A stretch of DNA of 64,000 nucleotides from Mesostigma viride (GCA_009746045.1 RPFO01000103.1:1459121-1523120), one strand, 5' to 3'. Shown: positions 1 through 12,319, counted from the first letter of the stretch. Program-made: numbers and translations. Notes: generated from the letters alone by a model not told the origin.

Positions 1-539
1 CCAAGTGGGCCCAGGTCATAGAGGACAACGAACCCCCTCCCGTGGGCCGGGAAGCGCCCGCGTGTGCAAACACACGGGAAGCACGCCAGACAGGTCCCCT
101 AGGGTAGAGTTGATGTTGATAGATATTGTAGATAGATGTTGTAGATAGCTGTTGTACAGATAGATTAGACCGGTAGGACTGTTTGCACCCACCCATCCAT
201 CCATCGGGGTTAATGCTCCGTGACTCCCCACGGGAGCACGAGTCTAGCTGATTAATTAATTTAACAAGCAACTCAAACTAATAATCATCCACCAAACCTA
301 GAGCACAACTACCATGCAAGTACCTACAAACTATCTACAACTGTAACAGAATAAAATGGTGGCGTCTTCTCCACTAAATATAGAGATCTTTCACCTCCTG
401 TCATTGAAGACAGAACGGACTTATCAAATCCCGAGAGACAGGGGAGATTCCTAGCACTCTCCAGGAATCGTAGAGGGTGGTCGTTTCTTGTCTAGAGGAG
501 TTTCCTGCAAGACCTTACTCCGTCAGTATAGAGCGGTGG
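1..539. other. Non-coding flank, no gene recognised
   Basis: No convincing coding region is visible. A short stretch near 105-170 is rich in iterated GTTGTAGATAGA-like words. The segment ends exactly where the terminal module of a gypsy remnant begins (TGTCGCG at 540), so it is probably the flank into which that remnant inserted. Confidence 0.5.
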
Positions 540-683
540 TGTCGCGTCTGCGTGCCACAATCTCCGGCGCCACCATGGCTGCTGGTGGCCACTCAGCTTT
601 GGTAAAACCCAAATGAGCTAAGCTGACGTGCCTGCCTTAATGCATGCCCTGTGGGGTGGGTGAGGACCTGTCCCATGACATGA
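540..683 (-). repeat. Gypsy G-family 3'-terminal module, copy 1
   Basis: About 140 bp, read on the minus strand from TCATGGGACAGG to GACGCGACA. The same module occurs at 2011-2155 (minus), 6283-6422 (plus), 47617-47662 with 49438-49540 (plus, split), and 49930-50073 (plus). It abuts a target duplication at 50073, so its GCGACA end is a true element terminus. Whether it is the tail of the LTR or the end of the internal region cannot be decided here. Confidence 0.75.
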
Positions 684-2010
684 TGATGAAGCCTGGAGGG
701 CTCTCAGCCGAGGACACGGAACTGTCCCTCGTGCCTGATGACCACCTTATTGATCCCCTTGTACGTGTACCGTCGCGTGCCGCGTTCAGTGACTATCCTG
801 GCTGGGGCGTTAGCTAGACGCTCTAACTAATCTAATTGCGACAATGATGATGGTGCAAGATGATGCTTTTGCCTCCCCTGCTATAGCACAATGCTTTCAC
901 AACACACACTTTTCACAGTCTGATGATGAAGCCGCAAATGCGGAATTTATTGAGAAAGTTAATACAATTACAGCACATTGGTAGTCTCAATATCGATACA
1001 CTCCATGCTCACGAGCCTGCAGTTAGGCAGCGCTCCATGACATGCTACCGGCCTTGCTCCCAAGGAAAGGGAGAAACACGAAGGCCACTAACGAGAAACT
1101 CGAAGAGACTACACGCTACATGAGAGTTCTCTTCGACTTTCAACCAAACCATTCGTCATGCCACACGCATGACACATGCCACACTTGTCAGTCCAGCTAT
1201 AGGAATGCCAAAACTATCTTGCTGCCTGAACCATGCAAACAAAAACCGCATTCCAATTGCCGTCCTGGCTTTCTACCACACATGCCAACAAAAGCAAGAA
1301 GGCATCCCGACAAATCTAAATTGCTACCCTGTTGCCGATCTCATCTCCTAGAGGCTCCGGCATTTCTGTCCCTGGGAATGTCCGGCATTGAGCCACGACC
1401 ACCAAGGTCGAAGCACATAATATCCTTCAAACAATCTGCACGCTCACACCTCGCGTGTGAGTGCATGGCCCAGCAAACATTGGTTCTAATCTCTCCTTTC
1501 TAGAAGAAATCCCTTTGTAGGGCTGCCAGCGATTTTGCATTCATTCCAGCGATCTGGCTCCGCACCGTAAATTGCCCTTTTCCATTTTCTGTCCAGCCCT
1601 CATAACGTTGACCCGCTATTCTACACCACAAAGACACCTGGCCTGTCAATAGCCTCGGCGCTGTTGAAGTCCAGCAGTCCAGCAGTCCAGCAGTCCAGCA
1701 GTCCAGCTCCAGCTCCAGCTCCAGCTGTCCACTAACTCGCGTATGATACTTGTGCTGCCGTCCGCTCAATTCAGTGCTGTGCGCCCAGCTGTACTTGGGC
1801 CGACGCGCACGCACGTACACTTTCGTCCGCTCTTGTGCTGCGCGCCCGACTGTGCCTGGCCCGGCGCGCGTGCCCCTGCCCCTATGCTGCAAGTGCTAGT
1901 GTCCCCCCCCGGGCACTAGCCTTTGTCGAAAATGCGCAGAAAATAAATTCCTTGCGCACGTCACCGGTCTGTGCATAGTGGGCGCCCGGATGACATAGCT
2001 CGCGTCCGTG
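684..2010 (-). mobile_element. LTR-like region of a second gypsy G-family copy
   Basis: Read on the minus strand this starts TGTCACGGACGCGAGC and is an inverted copy of 13117-14370, with small indels and point changes. It carries an expanded AGCAGTCC/AGCTCC microsatellite near 1665-1730 that is much shorter in the other copy. It lies between two copies of the 140-bp terminal module, giving module, LTR-like region, module. The antisense reading frame seen in the other copy (14085-14369) is broken here. No intact gene is present. Confidence 0.7.
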
Positions 2011-2155
2011 ACAGCTGTCGCGTCTGCGTGCCACAATCTCCGGCGCCACCATGGCTGCTGGCCACTCAGCTTTGGTAAAACCCAAATGAGCTAAGCTGAC
2101 GTGCCTGCCTTAACTGCATGCCCTGTGGGGTGGGTGAGGACCTGTCCCATGATGA
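2011..2155 (-). repeat. Gypsy G-family 3'-terminal module, copy 2
   Basis: Near-identical to 540-683 and in the same orientation. On the minus strand it directly follows a purine-rich run (GAAGGGGGGAA) that resembles a polypurine tract, as does the split copy at 47617. On its other side it runs through GCGACAGC into TGTCACGG of the LTR-like region. Confidence 0.75.
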
Positions 2156-2885
2156 TTCCCCCCTTCGCTGGCTCTCATGGTTCCTCACATGGCCAGCGAC
2201 CGTGCCAACACCACAGCAGCTAAGGAAATGCATTGTGACCATGGTGACGCTACTGGTTGCGAAACGGGCAGCGACACAAACTGGGCAAAACCACTGGCCC
2301 GCTGGCACGGTGGTGAGCGCTGGCTGCAAGCAGTGCATGTGCCACCCACAATTACAGTGATCACACAGCAACATGGTACCCCCCTGGTCTACGCGATGGC
2401 AAACCTGACACTGTGCGTCCTTGACCCGCCTGGCCGTGTTCAGGGCAAGGTCAGGCAATAAGTTGGGCAACGAACACGGACTGAGGTTGCTTACGTTATC
2501 GGTGGTGCGACTGCCGTCGACGCCCTCCAAATAAGGCAACCCCATGCAGATGGCTTGATGGCGACAATCCGCAAGATGGTCGGCCCCGCAGTCACGTCAA
2601 GAGTGTCGGTCAGCTGCGTGCGGAGAAATACGAACTGCCCCGGACGAAAATGCAGCTGACGGGCCATGTAAGCGCCCCCCCCGCGCTGAGCGTAGCGCAG
2701 GGTATCTCGGTGCTGGGCGATGAACAAGTTGTTCATGGCGATGGGCATAACCTTGCGGAAAGTAGCCGCCCGTGCGGTCACCTCAGCCAGAAACTGATTG
2801 GCGTTGTCAAACGCCATAGGGGTGGGGTGTGCACTGTGCGCCTCCGTGGGGAGCCTTCTTACGCCGCCCGGGATGACCTTGTACT
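2156..2885 (-). pseudogene. Gypsy pol C-terminus remnant (GPY/F-like and PHD finger)
   Basis: Two minus-strand frames, broken near 2540, match the C-terminal end of the pol at 44169-47592 of this window. They cover the post-integrase region (MAFDNANQF, RFRPGQFVFLR), the GPTILRIVAIKPS module and a complete C4HC3 PHD finger (CQVC, LLCDHCNCGWH, FCPVC). RT, RNase H and the integrase core are missing. It is a truncated, frameshifted second copy of the methyltransferase-bearing gypsy family. The PHD zinc ligands are all kept although the frame is broken. Confidence 0.85.
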
Positions 2886-3975
2886 CGTGTAGGGGTCCCG
2901 GTAGATAGCCAGCATGGAGGACTGGAAGGATGGAAACCATGGGAATGACTCTGTAGAGAGAATTGAGCAGCCAGCAGGCAAGGTAGTGTCCCCGCCCGCA
3001 CCTTGGCCGAAGGAGGCCCGGCACCGTGTGTGTTGGGACAGTCCCCGCCGCCTCAAGCGATCTGTAGTCAGGTGGGCCGGCCCCCGCCCCTGACGCCCAA
3101 GTTACACGAGACGCTTGGTTCTGGCGACTGCTTGATCCTACGGAGAACCTCTTGTGGTCGAAGTCCAGAAGCTCCAACATGCGATAGGAATTTGTTCGTC
3201 CCTTAATTCGGCTCTTACGCCATAACTCCTGCCTTGTGACGAGGGGGAGGTGTGTTGCATCCCAAGGCAACAATAGCATGATAAATTGATCAACGTGTGA
3301 CAGTCCGCCGCTGGAAGCGGACAAAACGGACAAGTATTTTTAGAGTTAGCTTGTGCCGATCGGAGGGGACCGGCCCGGTCACCGTCTGTTTGGTGTGATA
3401 GAAGTATATAGTCGTGGCACACTATTTTCACACTTCTGAGCCGACCAAGAGTCGTCAGATAGTTCGTGTGTGTGTGCCTAACGACCCTAAGTGTGTGATC
3501 CATGTTTGTTCAGGGCCAGTTGGCCCGCTGTCTGTTCGTGTGGTCAAGAGACAAGTTGTAGCGCGTGGCGCCGAACGCGTGCGTCGCCGCCACTGCGCGG
3601 TTGTCGAAGTATATGGATGGGGAAGGTGGCCCAACCTTCCTACGCGTTCATGGTCCTGAGCCTGCGTCATCCATTTTAGTTCTCAGTCCCCCCTTGTCCC
3701 GATTAGTTGGCCCCGGAGTCACCGTTTATTATTAATGAAATAAAGACTTTGGCACGAGCCATTGCCAAGTTGCAACCCATTGTCCAACGGGTTAAAGATT
3801 CTTTCGTGATACCTTGATCAGGACCCGGCCCGGGTCTGATCACAGGTGCCGGACGTAACAGCTATCAGTTTCTAGAGCAGAGGGATACATCTCAATAGGC
3901 GTCCTTAGATGGTCAGTTAATTCGTGGCCAATCAACGGGGGTCTAGAGCGACGCATGGTAAGCGTCTGCACATAC
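2886..3975. other. Non-coding or unrecognised segment
   Basis: Minus-strand open frames continue from the gypsy remnant to about 3333 but show no domain I recognise. From 3345 to 3840 the sequence contains AATAAAG near 3739 and short GT-rich runs. It may be the decayed end of another retroelement, but I cannot support a gene. Confidence 0.4.
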
Positions 3976-3979
3976 TTAA

Positions 3980-6278
3980 GGGGAGGGGACACCCCTAAAG
4001 GGCACTTTTCTGGAAACCATATACCTATGCATGTGCTAAAAATCCAATTATGATTGGGGACCATAAATATGGTTTTTTTAAAAAATTCCAACCACTTGGG
4101 GGGGGTACTAGCCCCCACCAGATGCCGGTTACGCGCTAAAAATAGAAAAAGACGCTACTTTTGGCATATTTTCCCTAGGACAATGGGCAAACATATTTGG
4201 ACCAAATCATATATTTCCATTTAGTTCCCCCACTTTTGAGAAAGTCTGCCTAATTTTGAGCACGAAACAATGATGTTTAGACACATTGATGGATTTTCCC
4301 GCAAAAAGGGTACTTTTTTTCACAAAAAAAAATAAAACAAATCATAAACACATGGAATCATGCCATATCTTATATTTTCAAATACTAGAGAGGGGGGGAC
4401 ATGCAGCCCCAAATTTTCAGGTCATTCTGACAAGCGCAGCCCTATTTGATGGATATTCCTAGATTGCCACCTGTGACGAAGCTAAGGGAGGTTTTAGCTA
4501 GTATTTAACCACACTAACACCCCTTTATACATCTAAGCCTCATGAAAACTGGCCAAACCACATACTACCATTCTCTGCACATATGGTACCTCCTATGTTC
4601 AAGGTTTGACGCCATTCTGACTGACAAGAACTGCCCAAGTTACAACCATTCCAAGACGGCCACCCATGTAGACGCTACAAGGAAATTAGAGTAACCATTT
4701 AGCCACACTAGCACCTCCTTCTTCATCAAAGACATCTGCAAACTGACCAAAGCTTACATAATCAACTCTTGCACGCTGACGGCAACGCATGCTCAATGTG
4801 GGGGGTCATTGCGACAAGAACTGCTCTCAAGTTGATGGGTTTCCTGTATGACCACATGACAAGGCGCTAAGGACCACTCAGTAAGTTAGTAACCCCACAG
4901 TGCCACTTAATATGCCATAACATGCACCAAAACCATGCAGAGTATGTTTACAAAGTACAAAGGGGTGGCCACGCACCTCATATGTCTTCATCATCCCTCC
5001 AGCATGGCCAGCCTTGTAAATATGTGCATAGCCTTGACGATGGTAGCCCTAACATGCCTAAGCAGCATTTCCTATGTTTCTCCCAGGTTAGAGTGTAAGG
5101 TTGATGCCAACCAAGCTAATCAACACAACAACACCTCCTAAACTGTCCTCCCCGGCATGGATGACAAACTGGGACTATGGAAGGCAAGGAACCAAGTAGG
5201 AACATGGTATATATAGCTTGCATGCAGTCATGCATGTCAACCATGGTTGGCTCAGCACATTGTAGTCTTGTCACATCATCATAACAAAGGAAAGCTAAAA
5301 CAACCATTGGTGCCAGCTATCTACATGCAGTCACACAAATGCAATATCTCCAACATCATCATCACTATAACACTTCCATCCCTGCACGGTAAAATGCAAA
5401 GAAACCATTGGCGGCCCTTCACCGCATGAGCGCTGTGATGCCGCTGCGGCCTGCGAAGAGAGGGTGCGTCACTCTCAAACAACAAGAAGCGTCCATACGC
5501 ACAACATCCTTGCCAGAACACGTTTTATGAAATGCCTTAAACCTTCCCGAAGAGCTACAGGCTGCGACTGAAGCGGCCCTGATCACGACATCAACGAAAA
5601 CAATCTAAAGCTGCCAGGTATTCGACAACACAACGGCAAGCGACGGCGAGCTAGCTGGCGGAAACTGCCCAAAAAGAACGCAAAAAACCTCGAACGATGA
5701 GCTCATAGAAGAAAGCACCGATAGCAGATAACATTCGCGACAAATCTGTACCTTGCCCTCGTAAATCCCTCGCCCAGGCGCGCAACAACAGCCGTTCTTC
5801 CATGGACAGGTCATGCAGACACGCACTGCGCAGGTCTGAACAATTACTTACGATAATGGCCAAAAATCTGGCAAAAAGCACCAGCTCGGTTTAGAATTCG
5901 ATGCAACCGATATTAATTCCTGCTTCACGGTCAGAACAGCCCCCAAAACCGCTATTTTACAGCCGCTATCATGAATTCTATTTCATTCCGCGCGACCAAA
6001 AAATTCAGATTACCCCCCATGCCGATGGCATAAAAAAACAACAGCGATATTGTAAACCAGCTGATTTCCGCTACAAACCAACATCATAAACTCATCGTCT
6101 TTCAGATTCGAGTAAAATTTTTGCATTTCGCCTGCCCTAGTGTGGTAGTTTCGCCTGAGCGCAGTCGCCATGGCCACTTCCGCAAGGGGTGCGCGCGCCG
6201 TGCACGTGAAATTTGTGACCTTAGTAGGTTCTGGCGCGAATTTTTTGGCGCCAAAAAATTCGGGGGTGTCCCGTCCCC
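3980..6278. mobile_element. piggyBac-like non-autonomous DNA transposon
   Basis: The ends form 17-bp inverted repeats, GGGGAGGGGACACCCCT at 3980 against the complement of 6262-6278, with 15 of 17 matching. They are flanked on both sides by TTAA (3976-3979 and 6279-6282). TTAA duplication is the hallmark of the piggyBac superfamily. The 2.3-kb interior has only short AT-rich open frames and no DDD transposase, so the copy is non-autonomous. A perfect 26-nt palindrome (6237-6262) sits next to the right inverted repeat. The right TTAA is directly followed by the gypsy terminal module. Confidence 0.7.
6237..6262. repeat. Perfect 26-nt palindrome beside transposon end
   Basis: Thirteen bases are followed by their exact complement, centred on GGCGCC with flanking T6 and A6 runs. 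It lies against the right inverted repeat of the piggyBac-like element. Confidence 0.9.
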
Positions 6279-6282
6279 TTAA

Positions 6283-6422
6283 TCATGGGACAGGTCCTCA
6301 CCGGCCACCCCACAGGGCATGCAGTTAAGGCAGGCACGTCAGCTTAGCTCATTTGGGTTTTACCAAAGCTGAGTGGCCAGCAGCCATGGTGGCGCCGGAG
6401 ATTGTGGCACGCAGACGCGACA
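6283..6422 (+). repeat. Gypsy G-family terminal module, isolated copy
   Basis: The module runs from TCATGGGACAGG to GACGCGACA on the plus strand with no pol or LTR-like region beside it. It lies between the TTAA of the piggyBac-like element and a LINE endonuclease fragment, so it may be a solo or truncated remnant. Confidence 0.7.
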
Positions 6423-6423
6423 G

Positions 6424-6990
6424 TTACCGTTAGCTGTCGTGTTGGTGGGGGAGTACTGAGCGCCCCCAGTGCCAACTGGCAGCGTGGCGTTGGCGTCGAG
6501 CAGCCTAACCACGAAGTGCCGAGCTGGGATGCTGGCCTCCTCCTCCTTGAGGGCACGGAAGAAGGCCTCACGTTCCGCCTGAGCTCGACCCGCATGTGTT
6601 GCATATCCCACGATAACGGTAAGCGTGTACGTGGTGAGAATGGCCCTCAGTCAGGCCGAAAAAGTGGCCACTAGCACACGCGGGGATCGCAGCACGATGG
6701 ACTGGAGGTGAGCTGATGCTGCCGGTGAGCACAGAGGCCCACACCACCTTGACCCGGCGCGTCACCTCCACCATAATGGAACCGCCAGCCCGCGCGGAGG
6801 TCGTCGACCAGAAGAACGTTGACGTCCCCTTGCTGAGGGTCGACGGTGCGCCGATGCTCCTGGACCCCGAGGACGGCGATCTTGTTGTCGGCGCACAAGG
6901 CGATCAGCTCGTCGACGCGTTGGCGTGCTGTGGTGCCGCCGCGCTCGTAGAAGGATCTGCAGGGAGGGTGCGCACATGAACCCTTCATTT
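6424..6990 (-). pseudogene. LINE endonuclease (EEP/APE-type) fragment
   Basis: Minus-strand frames, shifted near 6700 and again upstream, give an N-terminal part with VDELIALCADNKIAVLGVQE, the typical Q-E metal-site region of exonuclease-endonuclease-phosphatase domains in LINE ORF2. A downstream part with AEREAFFRALKEEEAS and HFVVRLLDANATLP resembles the later GDFNA region. The fragment stops at the gypsy module (6422). RT is absent. It belongs to an APE-type LINE, unlike the LINE at 8886, which has R2-like features. Confidence 0.6.
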
Positions 6991-8885
6991 GTACTGAGTC
7001 CGTTTTCGTAGTACCTGCAGTCGAAGTCCTACCATTCTAACGGTCTGAGTTTGTGCGCCTTGCAGGCGCCGCGCCAAAAATAATTTGATGGTGCCAATCT
7101 CATCACAAGAAAAAATAATTACTACACGAAAGTTACAAATACCGTCTGCATCACCTGGGGTCTTATTGCACCCACAGAATGTGCCGGATTGTTTGGCCCT
7201 TAAACCGTGTCCAACTGCCCTCTATATAAATAGCGGGCAGTTGGCACTTTCCATGATAATATCCACAAACCAACCTAATAATTATTTATGGTCCACACTA
7301 GGACCAAAGCACACACATATATGGACCTCCTTGGGGGTCTTGTCATTGGTCATATTGCAATGTCCTATGGGTGCTAAATATAGCACCCCCTGGCAGGGGG
7401 TGCGCAGGGTGCGAGACAAGAGACACATATAATGCAATATTGGATGTCAAATCTTATTTGTTGGTCCTGGATTCAACAAGGCAGTGAGAAAGGAAGCTAA
7501 TAAGGGCTCCCGAACACTGACATCATAGGGTGGAGCAGGGACCCAGCTGCAAGCTCTAAAAATAAATGCCCGCTACAAATAGCGGACAGTTTGGTTGGTG
7601 ACGCCTGCTAGCATTACAAAGCTAAATTCTCATCCCGTAGCAACAAAAAACATCATGGATGATCAAACATGCTAATTACATCCTGTCCAGGCTGCAGAAC
7701 ATCCATCATAGCATATAAAGTTAGGTAACCACGCCTATGCACAGTCACATTTGTACGTATCATAGCATGATAAGGGCACACCCTTGAAACCATACAAGCC
7801 AAACATGATGCTCACTTTTTTCTTGTGCTGATGCTGCAATAATTAAGTGCAAGTAGGCCAAGCTCAATGGCAATGCTAGCTAGTGCTCCCTGTATGCTGG
7901 GCTTTATAATACTAGCTGCTAACTGGCTATGGGGTGTCCTCTACTAACAAAGCCAAAGAGCTAACCAAAACCTGGCCAAGATACCATCTTTCCAAAAGAA
8001 TGTAGACAAGAAAACCCATCACAATACCATGCACAGCATATTTAAGCATTACATCGATCTTTACTCTAGTATACAGGGTGCAGAAGCAGCTAACCATGAA
8101 CAAAACGGATGACAAACTAGGCGAAATGGTTATACGCAGCCACCACGACAAACCGTTACATAAAAGTAGCAAGGAAGGAACTTAAACATCACTAAAACTT
8201 AATTATAAGTCCGGGATTACTTACCGAACGATAAAACCACTTTACCTAGGTCCTTCACGGCAGCGGCAGGGACAGCAAACTGGGCCAGGTCCAACTACAG
8301 CAAAAAAGGCTGGCTGACAGGTAGCAAGCTCATGACAGAAACGATGCCCCGAGGCTATTCTGGCCCACAGCGCTGAATTACTATGATATACATCATAGTA
8401 AAGTTAATCGTTGCGAAATATTCGATGATAAAACGGCAAATACCAAGTGCTAGCTTCATCGGCATCCCCGTGGTAGTAAACGCGTGTTGACGCAATAAAA
8501 ACCAGCCCGAGATGATTGCGCGCCTCGTTAGAGGTTGCGCAACTAGGTCTATAGCATCTTTATGACGTATAAAGTGTGCCTACAAAATTTGGAACGAGTC
8601 CGTGCATGAATGCTCCTGCGCTAGTCAGTTTTCTGCACCGCCATGGCCGCAAATCTGCACGGACGTCAATATTTTACATTAACGTTTTCGTCCCATTGAA
8701 AAGGGTACCCCTTGTACTTGGGTCTATAATTAGTCCCTGTGTACTTGTCAGAATATAGTGATGTTTATGTACGGGATGTAGTACACATCTAGCTGAAGAC
8801 GCCTGGCTAAAAATATCACGGAAATACCTACTGGCATTCGCGTTATTCTCACTACCAACTGTCCGTTATTAATTGTAGCGGTCAG
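6991..8885. other. Non-coding DNA with MITE-like terminal hairpins
   Basis: No gene is recognised. Three related palindromic words occur: a 10-bp stem at 7211-7220/7235-7244 (CCAACTGCCC), a shorter one near 7568-7585, and a 13-bp stem with one mismatch at 8853-8865/8879-8891 (TACCAACTGTCCG). The first and last could be the ends of a 1.7-kb MITE-like element, because the LINE sequence starts right at the last one. Confidence 0.4.
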
Positions 8886-9584
8886 TTGGTACTGGCCGCC
8901 GAGGGCCACGACGAACGCATCCAGTCGGCCTTGGCGCAGCTGGTCCCGGGCCCCGACCTCCCGCCACATGCTATTCGCATTGCCTCCCTGCCTGCACGGA
9001 TGGGTGGCTGTGGTCTGACTCGTGCCGCCCGGCTGGCCCCAGCAGCATTTTTGGGCTCCGTCGCTCAGTCGTGGGCGGAAAGCTGCCGGCTCCTGCCCCT
9101 TTTGGCAAGAGCAGCGCCTGACCTCCTGGACCCCAGCAGCCCTTTGCCCTTCGTCACCGCCATCCAGGAGGCCTATGCTGAGATCCAGCAGGCCTGTTCT
9201 CCCGTCCGTGCCGCTCAGGCGGTACAGCGCCACCTCCCTCGCGGCCCTCCCTCGGTCGCCTCCGTTCAATCTCCCGCCACATTCCCTGCTCGCGTCATCG
9301 ATAAACACCAGAAAACCTGCGCGGGTATTCTGCACACGGCTGATTGGATGGCTCTTTTCGCGGACCTCAACGCCCAGGGACGTGCGTGGCTGTTCTCGCT
9401 TTCCTTGCGGAGTGTGGGCTCGGCGTACCTTCGTGCTCTTCCCATGGCCCCCCCATTCGCCTTAGCTCCCAGCCACTACTCGGTGGCGCTCCGGCACCAG
9501 CTATTTGCCCCGCAGCCTCTTGTTCCGGCCGGGCGGCCTTGTGGTAGCTGTGGGCAGCCGCTGGATCCCACGGGGACTCACTAC
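8886..9584 (+). pseudogene. LINE ORF2 C-terminal region, part 1
   Basis: The translation has the post-RT pattern LPARMGGCGLTRAARLAPAA (LPxxxGGxGLRxAxRLAPAA), typical of LINE ORF2 C-termini, and ends in a zinc-finger start C-X2-C-X9-H (CGSCG to THY). The RT itself is missing upstream. The frame is cut by Copia element A. It resumes in phase at 54078 once the insert and one ACTAC duplication are removed, and the missing Cys of the finger is then supplied. A CCHC finger followed by a PD...D motif resembles R2-type LINEs with a restriction-like endonuclease. Confidence 0.75.
9580..9584. repeat. Target-site duplication of Copia A (left), ACTAC
   Basis: ACTAC precedes the A LTR here and follows the other LTR at 54073-54077. 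Both lie inside the LINE frame. Confidence 0.9.
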
Positions 9585-9960
9585 AGTTAGTGCAGGCTGA
9601 GAGCTTGGGAAACTCTGACAGTGCACGCAAACGATGCCAAATGGCCAGTGTGGAGACGACGAGACACCTTGGCATTAGGATAGAATGGCACATATACCGC
9701 TGGTCAGCCGTCAGTTGCGGCTGACCAGACTTTGCGTAACTTACTGATCCTGGACGGACTAGCCTATCAGTTACAACCTGATCTAGTCAGTCCTAACATG
9801 ACAACTACAGTCCCGGTACTGGGGTACCGGCTCATCACATACTGAGTCTAGCCACGTGTCCATGCCACGACTGCTCTAGTCCAGCACCGTCCCAGTACCC
9901 AATTGGGCGCCGGCGGTGCACGTGTCCACTTAGGCTACAGGCGGGAGACTTAGACTAACT
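9585..9960 (-). mobile_element. Copia A 3' LTR
   Basis: 376 bp, with ends AGTTAGT and ACTAACT forming a 7-bp inverted repeat. It matches 53682-54072 with a few indels. On the minus strand it is preceded by a purine-rich tract near 9961-9975 (AAACTTAAAGTGGG), the likely polypurine tract. It lacks the usual TG...CA ends. Confidence 0.9.
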
Positions 9961-10369
9961 CCCACTTTAAGTTTTCTTTGGGTTTCAACAGAAACACACA
10001 TAGCCATCAAATGGACGCAGCCATTCCCAATGCCGTAGAAAAACTGTCAGATAACCTACTAGGACCCCAAGGTCACCTCACACATGTACAAGAGATGCAT
10101 TAAAAAGGCCCCATGTCTCAAGCATGGTTTCTTAACTGAGTGAGATGGGTGCTCAAGGCCCCAGCATGTCATGGTCATCCAAACAGGTGTCTCAAAAAAT
10201 TTATTCAATAAATAACACATTCATCATGTCCCAACTTTCTAGACCAGTGCTTCTCACTGTCAGAAAACTACCCAGCTGCCACTGCAGCCTTGCAGCTGCA
10301 GTATTAGGCAGGGGGTCATGGGCTAACATGTACAATGTGCCAGTCACTTCAGACTGTAACCAGGGTTCA
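9961..10369 (-). other. Copia A 3' untranslated segment
   Basis: About 400 bp between the end of the RNase H frame and the 3' LTR on the minus strand. No coding signal is recognised. Confidence 0.5.
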
Positions 10370-11142
10370 TCAACCCGTACAAGACCTGGTACTGTGGTCC
10401 TGCTGCCTGTGGCACCTTAATTGGTCAGTGCGTCTCAGTGCAGCATTGTCTTTGTCCCTGACGTGGACTTTAGACTCCAGGTACTTGCATTCCTGTTTTA
10501 GCACAATCCAATCCAGGTCCGAGTGAACAGCCAAAGGATTGGCAAGGAAATAGATGATAGATTGAGAGTCAGTCAGCAAATGTGCTTTCACTCCTGCAGA
10601 GCTACCAGCCTGGTGTTGAAGCCAGACCAGCAAGTGATTGAGATACCTTGCATGCAAGACAGAAGATACCACAGGCCTGCATTCAGCTACATTGCTACTC
10701 GCAGCTTTCCTCTTGTGCAATCTACTGAACCAGGAGACTAGTGACTTCTTCCCACCCGTTGGTTATGCAGGAAAAACAATCCAGCCTCTCTGGCTTGAAC
10801 CTTGGTAACTACCCTGGACTCCATTGAACTATCCATCATGCACGTGATGTGAATGGGAGTAAACAGATCCAGTGAGTGAAGCATCAACGGTGGACCATCA
10901 CGCAATAACTGCTTGATTGCCCGTGCTCCTACCTCCTGTAGTACCTCATCATCTACCCTGCTCACAAAAGCCAGGTGGGGTGCACATGTAGCACATAGCC
11001 AACCAAGCTTGCCTCTAATGGTAGGGCACATGTCAGGGGTGATGTTAACAGGCAGGACATCCAGACAAGACTTAATGTATTCAGCAGAGGCCTGCATGGA
11101 ACAAACCCAGCTGCCCTGCTGCTGCAGCAACTCAAGCATCAT
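10370..11142 (-). pseudogene. Copia A RNase H
   Basis: Two minus-strand frames, broken near 10730, give the Copia RNase H pattern: a DSSMESR stretch, NVAECR as the Glu-containing helix, and HLLTDSQSI with the later Asp. The break and the loss of a clean C-terminal end make it non-functional as read. It follows RT and precedes the 3' LTR as in Copia. The paralogues in B (30178-30780) and C (37260-37776) align with it. Confidence 0.75.
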
Positions 11143-12230
11143 GCCACAGAACTTGACTGCATGGCTCCTTGCCCAGCTCTAGCTGCTTGCCGATCTCAAA
11201 GCTAGCAGACACATGAGCTATGAAAGCATTCACTGCAGCTCTAGGACCTGAGATTAACTGATCATCCCCATGCCAGACAAACATCATCATTCCATCAGGG
11301 TGTGGGATGACAAACAAGCAAGGGTCAATGTCATCATGGGTGGCCCCTAGCTTCATGAATAGTAACCTCCTGTGCAGACAGCCTAAAAAGTTTTGGAGCT
11401 GACTGCAACCCTTCAACCCCCAGGTTTGGCCTCAACAAGGGTTGTACAATATCCCTGTGCCACACCTTAGGAGTATTCACCACGTATACCTGACCTCTCC
11501 AGACCTGCTGTGCTATGGCAGGGTCACCCTTTAGAAAGGCTCTTTTGATATCTGTGGTTTTACACACATAATCCTTCCCTGTGTTAAGCTCATGCAAAAA
11601 CAGGGAAAGCAACACCTTAAGAGACGTTTGCTGAATACCAGGAGTATAAAGCTCAGCCTCTGTCAGCTCTGTAGAGCCCCTGAACTCAGTGACACATGGC
11701 CTAGCATGGAAAATGGGTGGTCCCCCATCAGCCTGAGGTTTATGCTTGCACACAAACTTTAACCTTAGCTTCTTGGCTCCAGCTGGCATAGCATCAAGAG
11801 GAGTCACAGGTGGTGTGTGAGTGGTGGGACTACGTGCATCTTGAACGACCCACTCCTCCCTGGCTTTGGTAAAAGCCTCCAGCCACTTAAGAAACCCAAT
11901 CTGCGTCTGGCAGTCCCGTACAATATCATCATAGGACACGGGAGACATCATTGGATGCAACATCCCATCTACCAAGCCCAAACGCTGAAGGGTGTAGCTT
12001 TTGAGAGTGTATGAGGTCCTCCACACATGGTTTCTGACCTGGGAGGTACTTGGGCTTAACTGCATGGATGGCCCCAACCCAGTGCTAATCTGGCTCAAAG
12101 GGATTTTAAAATGATCTAGAGGTACCTGTCCTACCCCTGCCACACTCAACCTCCCAGCTGAGATGACAACACCAGGGTAAGATACAAAAGGTTCCCCTAA
12201 CAGGGCATTCCCTGAGTAACCCTCAACCAC
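11143..12230 (-). pseudogene. Copia A reverse transcriptase
   Basis: Copia-type RT on the minus strand. It shows KLRLKFVCKHK, motif A DIKRAFLKGD, LGVEGLQSAP, and the catalytic site as VWHGDDQ. The YxDD box is therefore HGDD, as in B and C. The frame is shifted near 11350, between the GVEGLQ region and DIDPCLFV. The start of this stretch (GNALLGEPF) is the C-terminal part of the retropepsin-like domain, so the protease precedes RT directly. It is a decayed copy. Confidence 0.8.
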
Positions 12231-12319
12231 CTGAAATGGAGTGCATGGGCATACCCAAGATTTGAATGCTCACCTGACCTTTGACCTGCATTTTTGTTTT
12301 GCCTGAAAAATCTGACACT

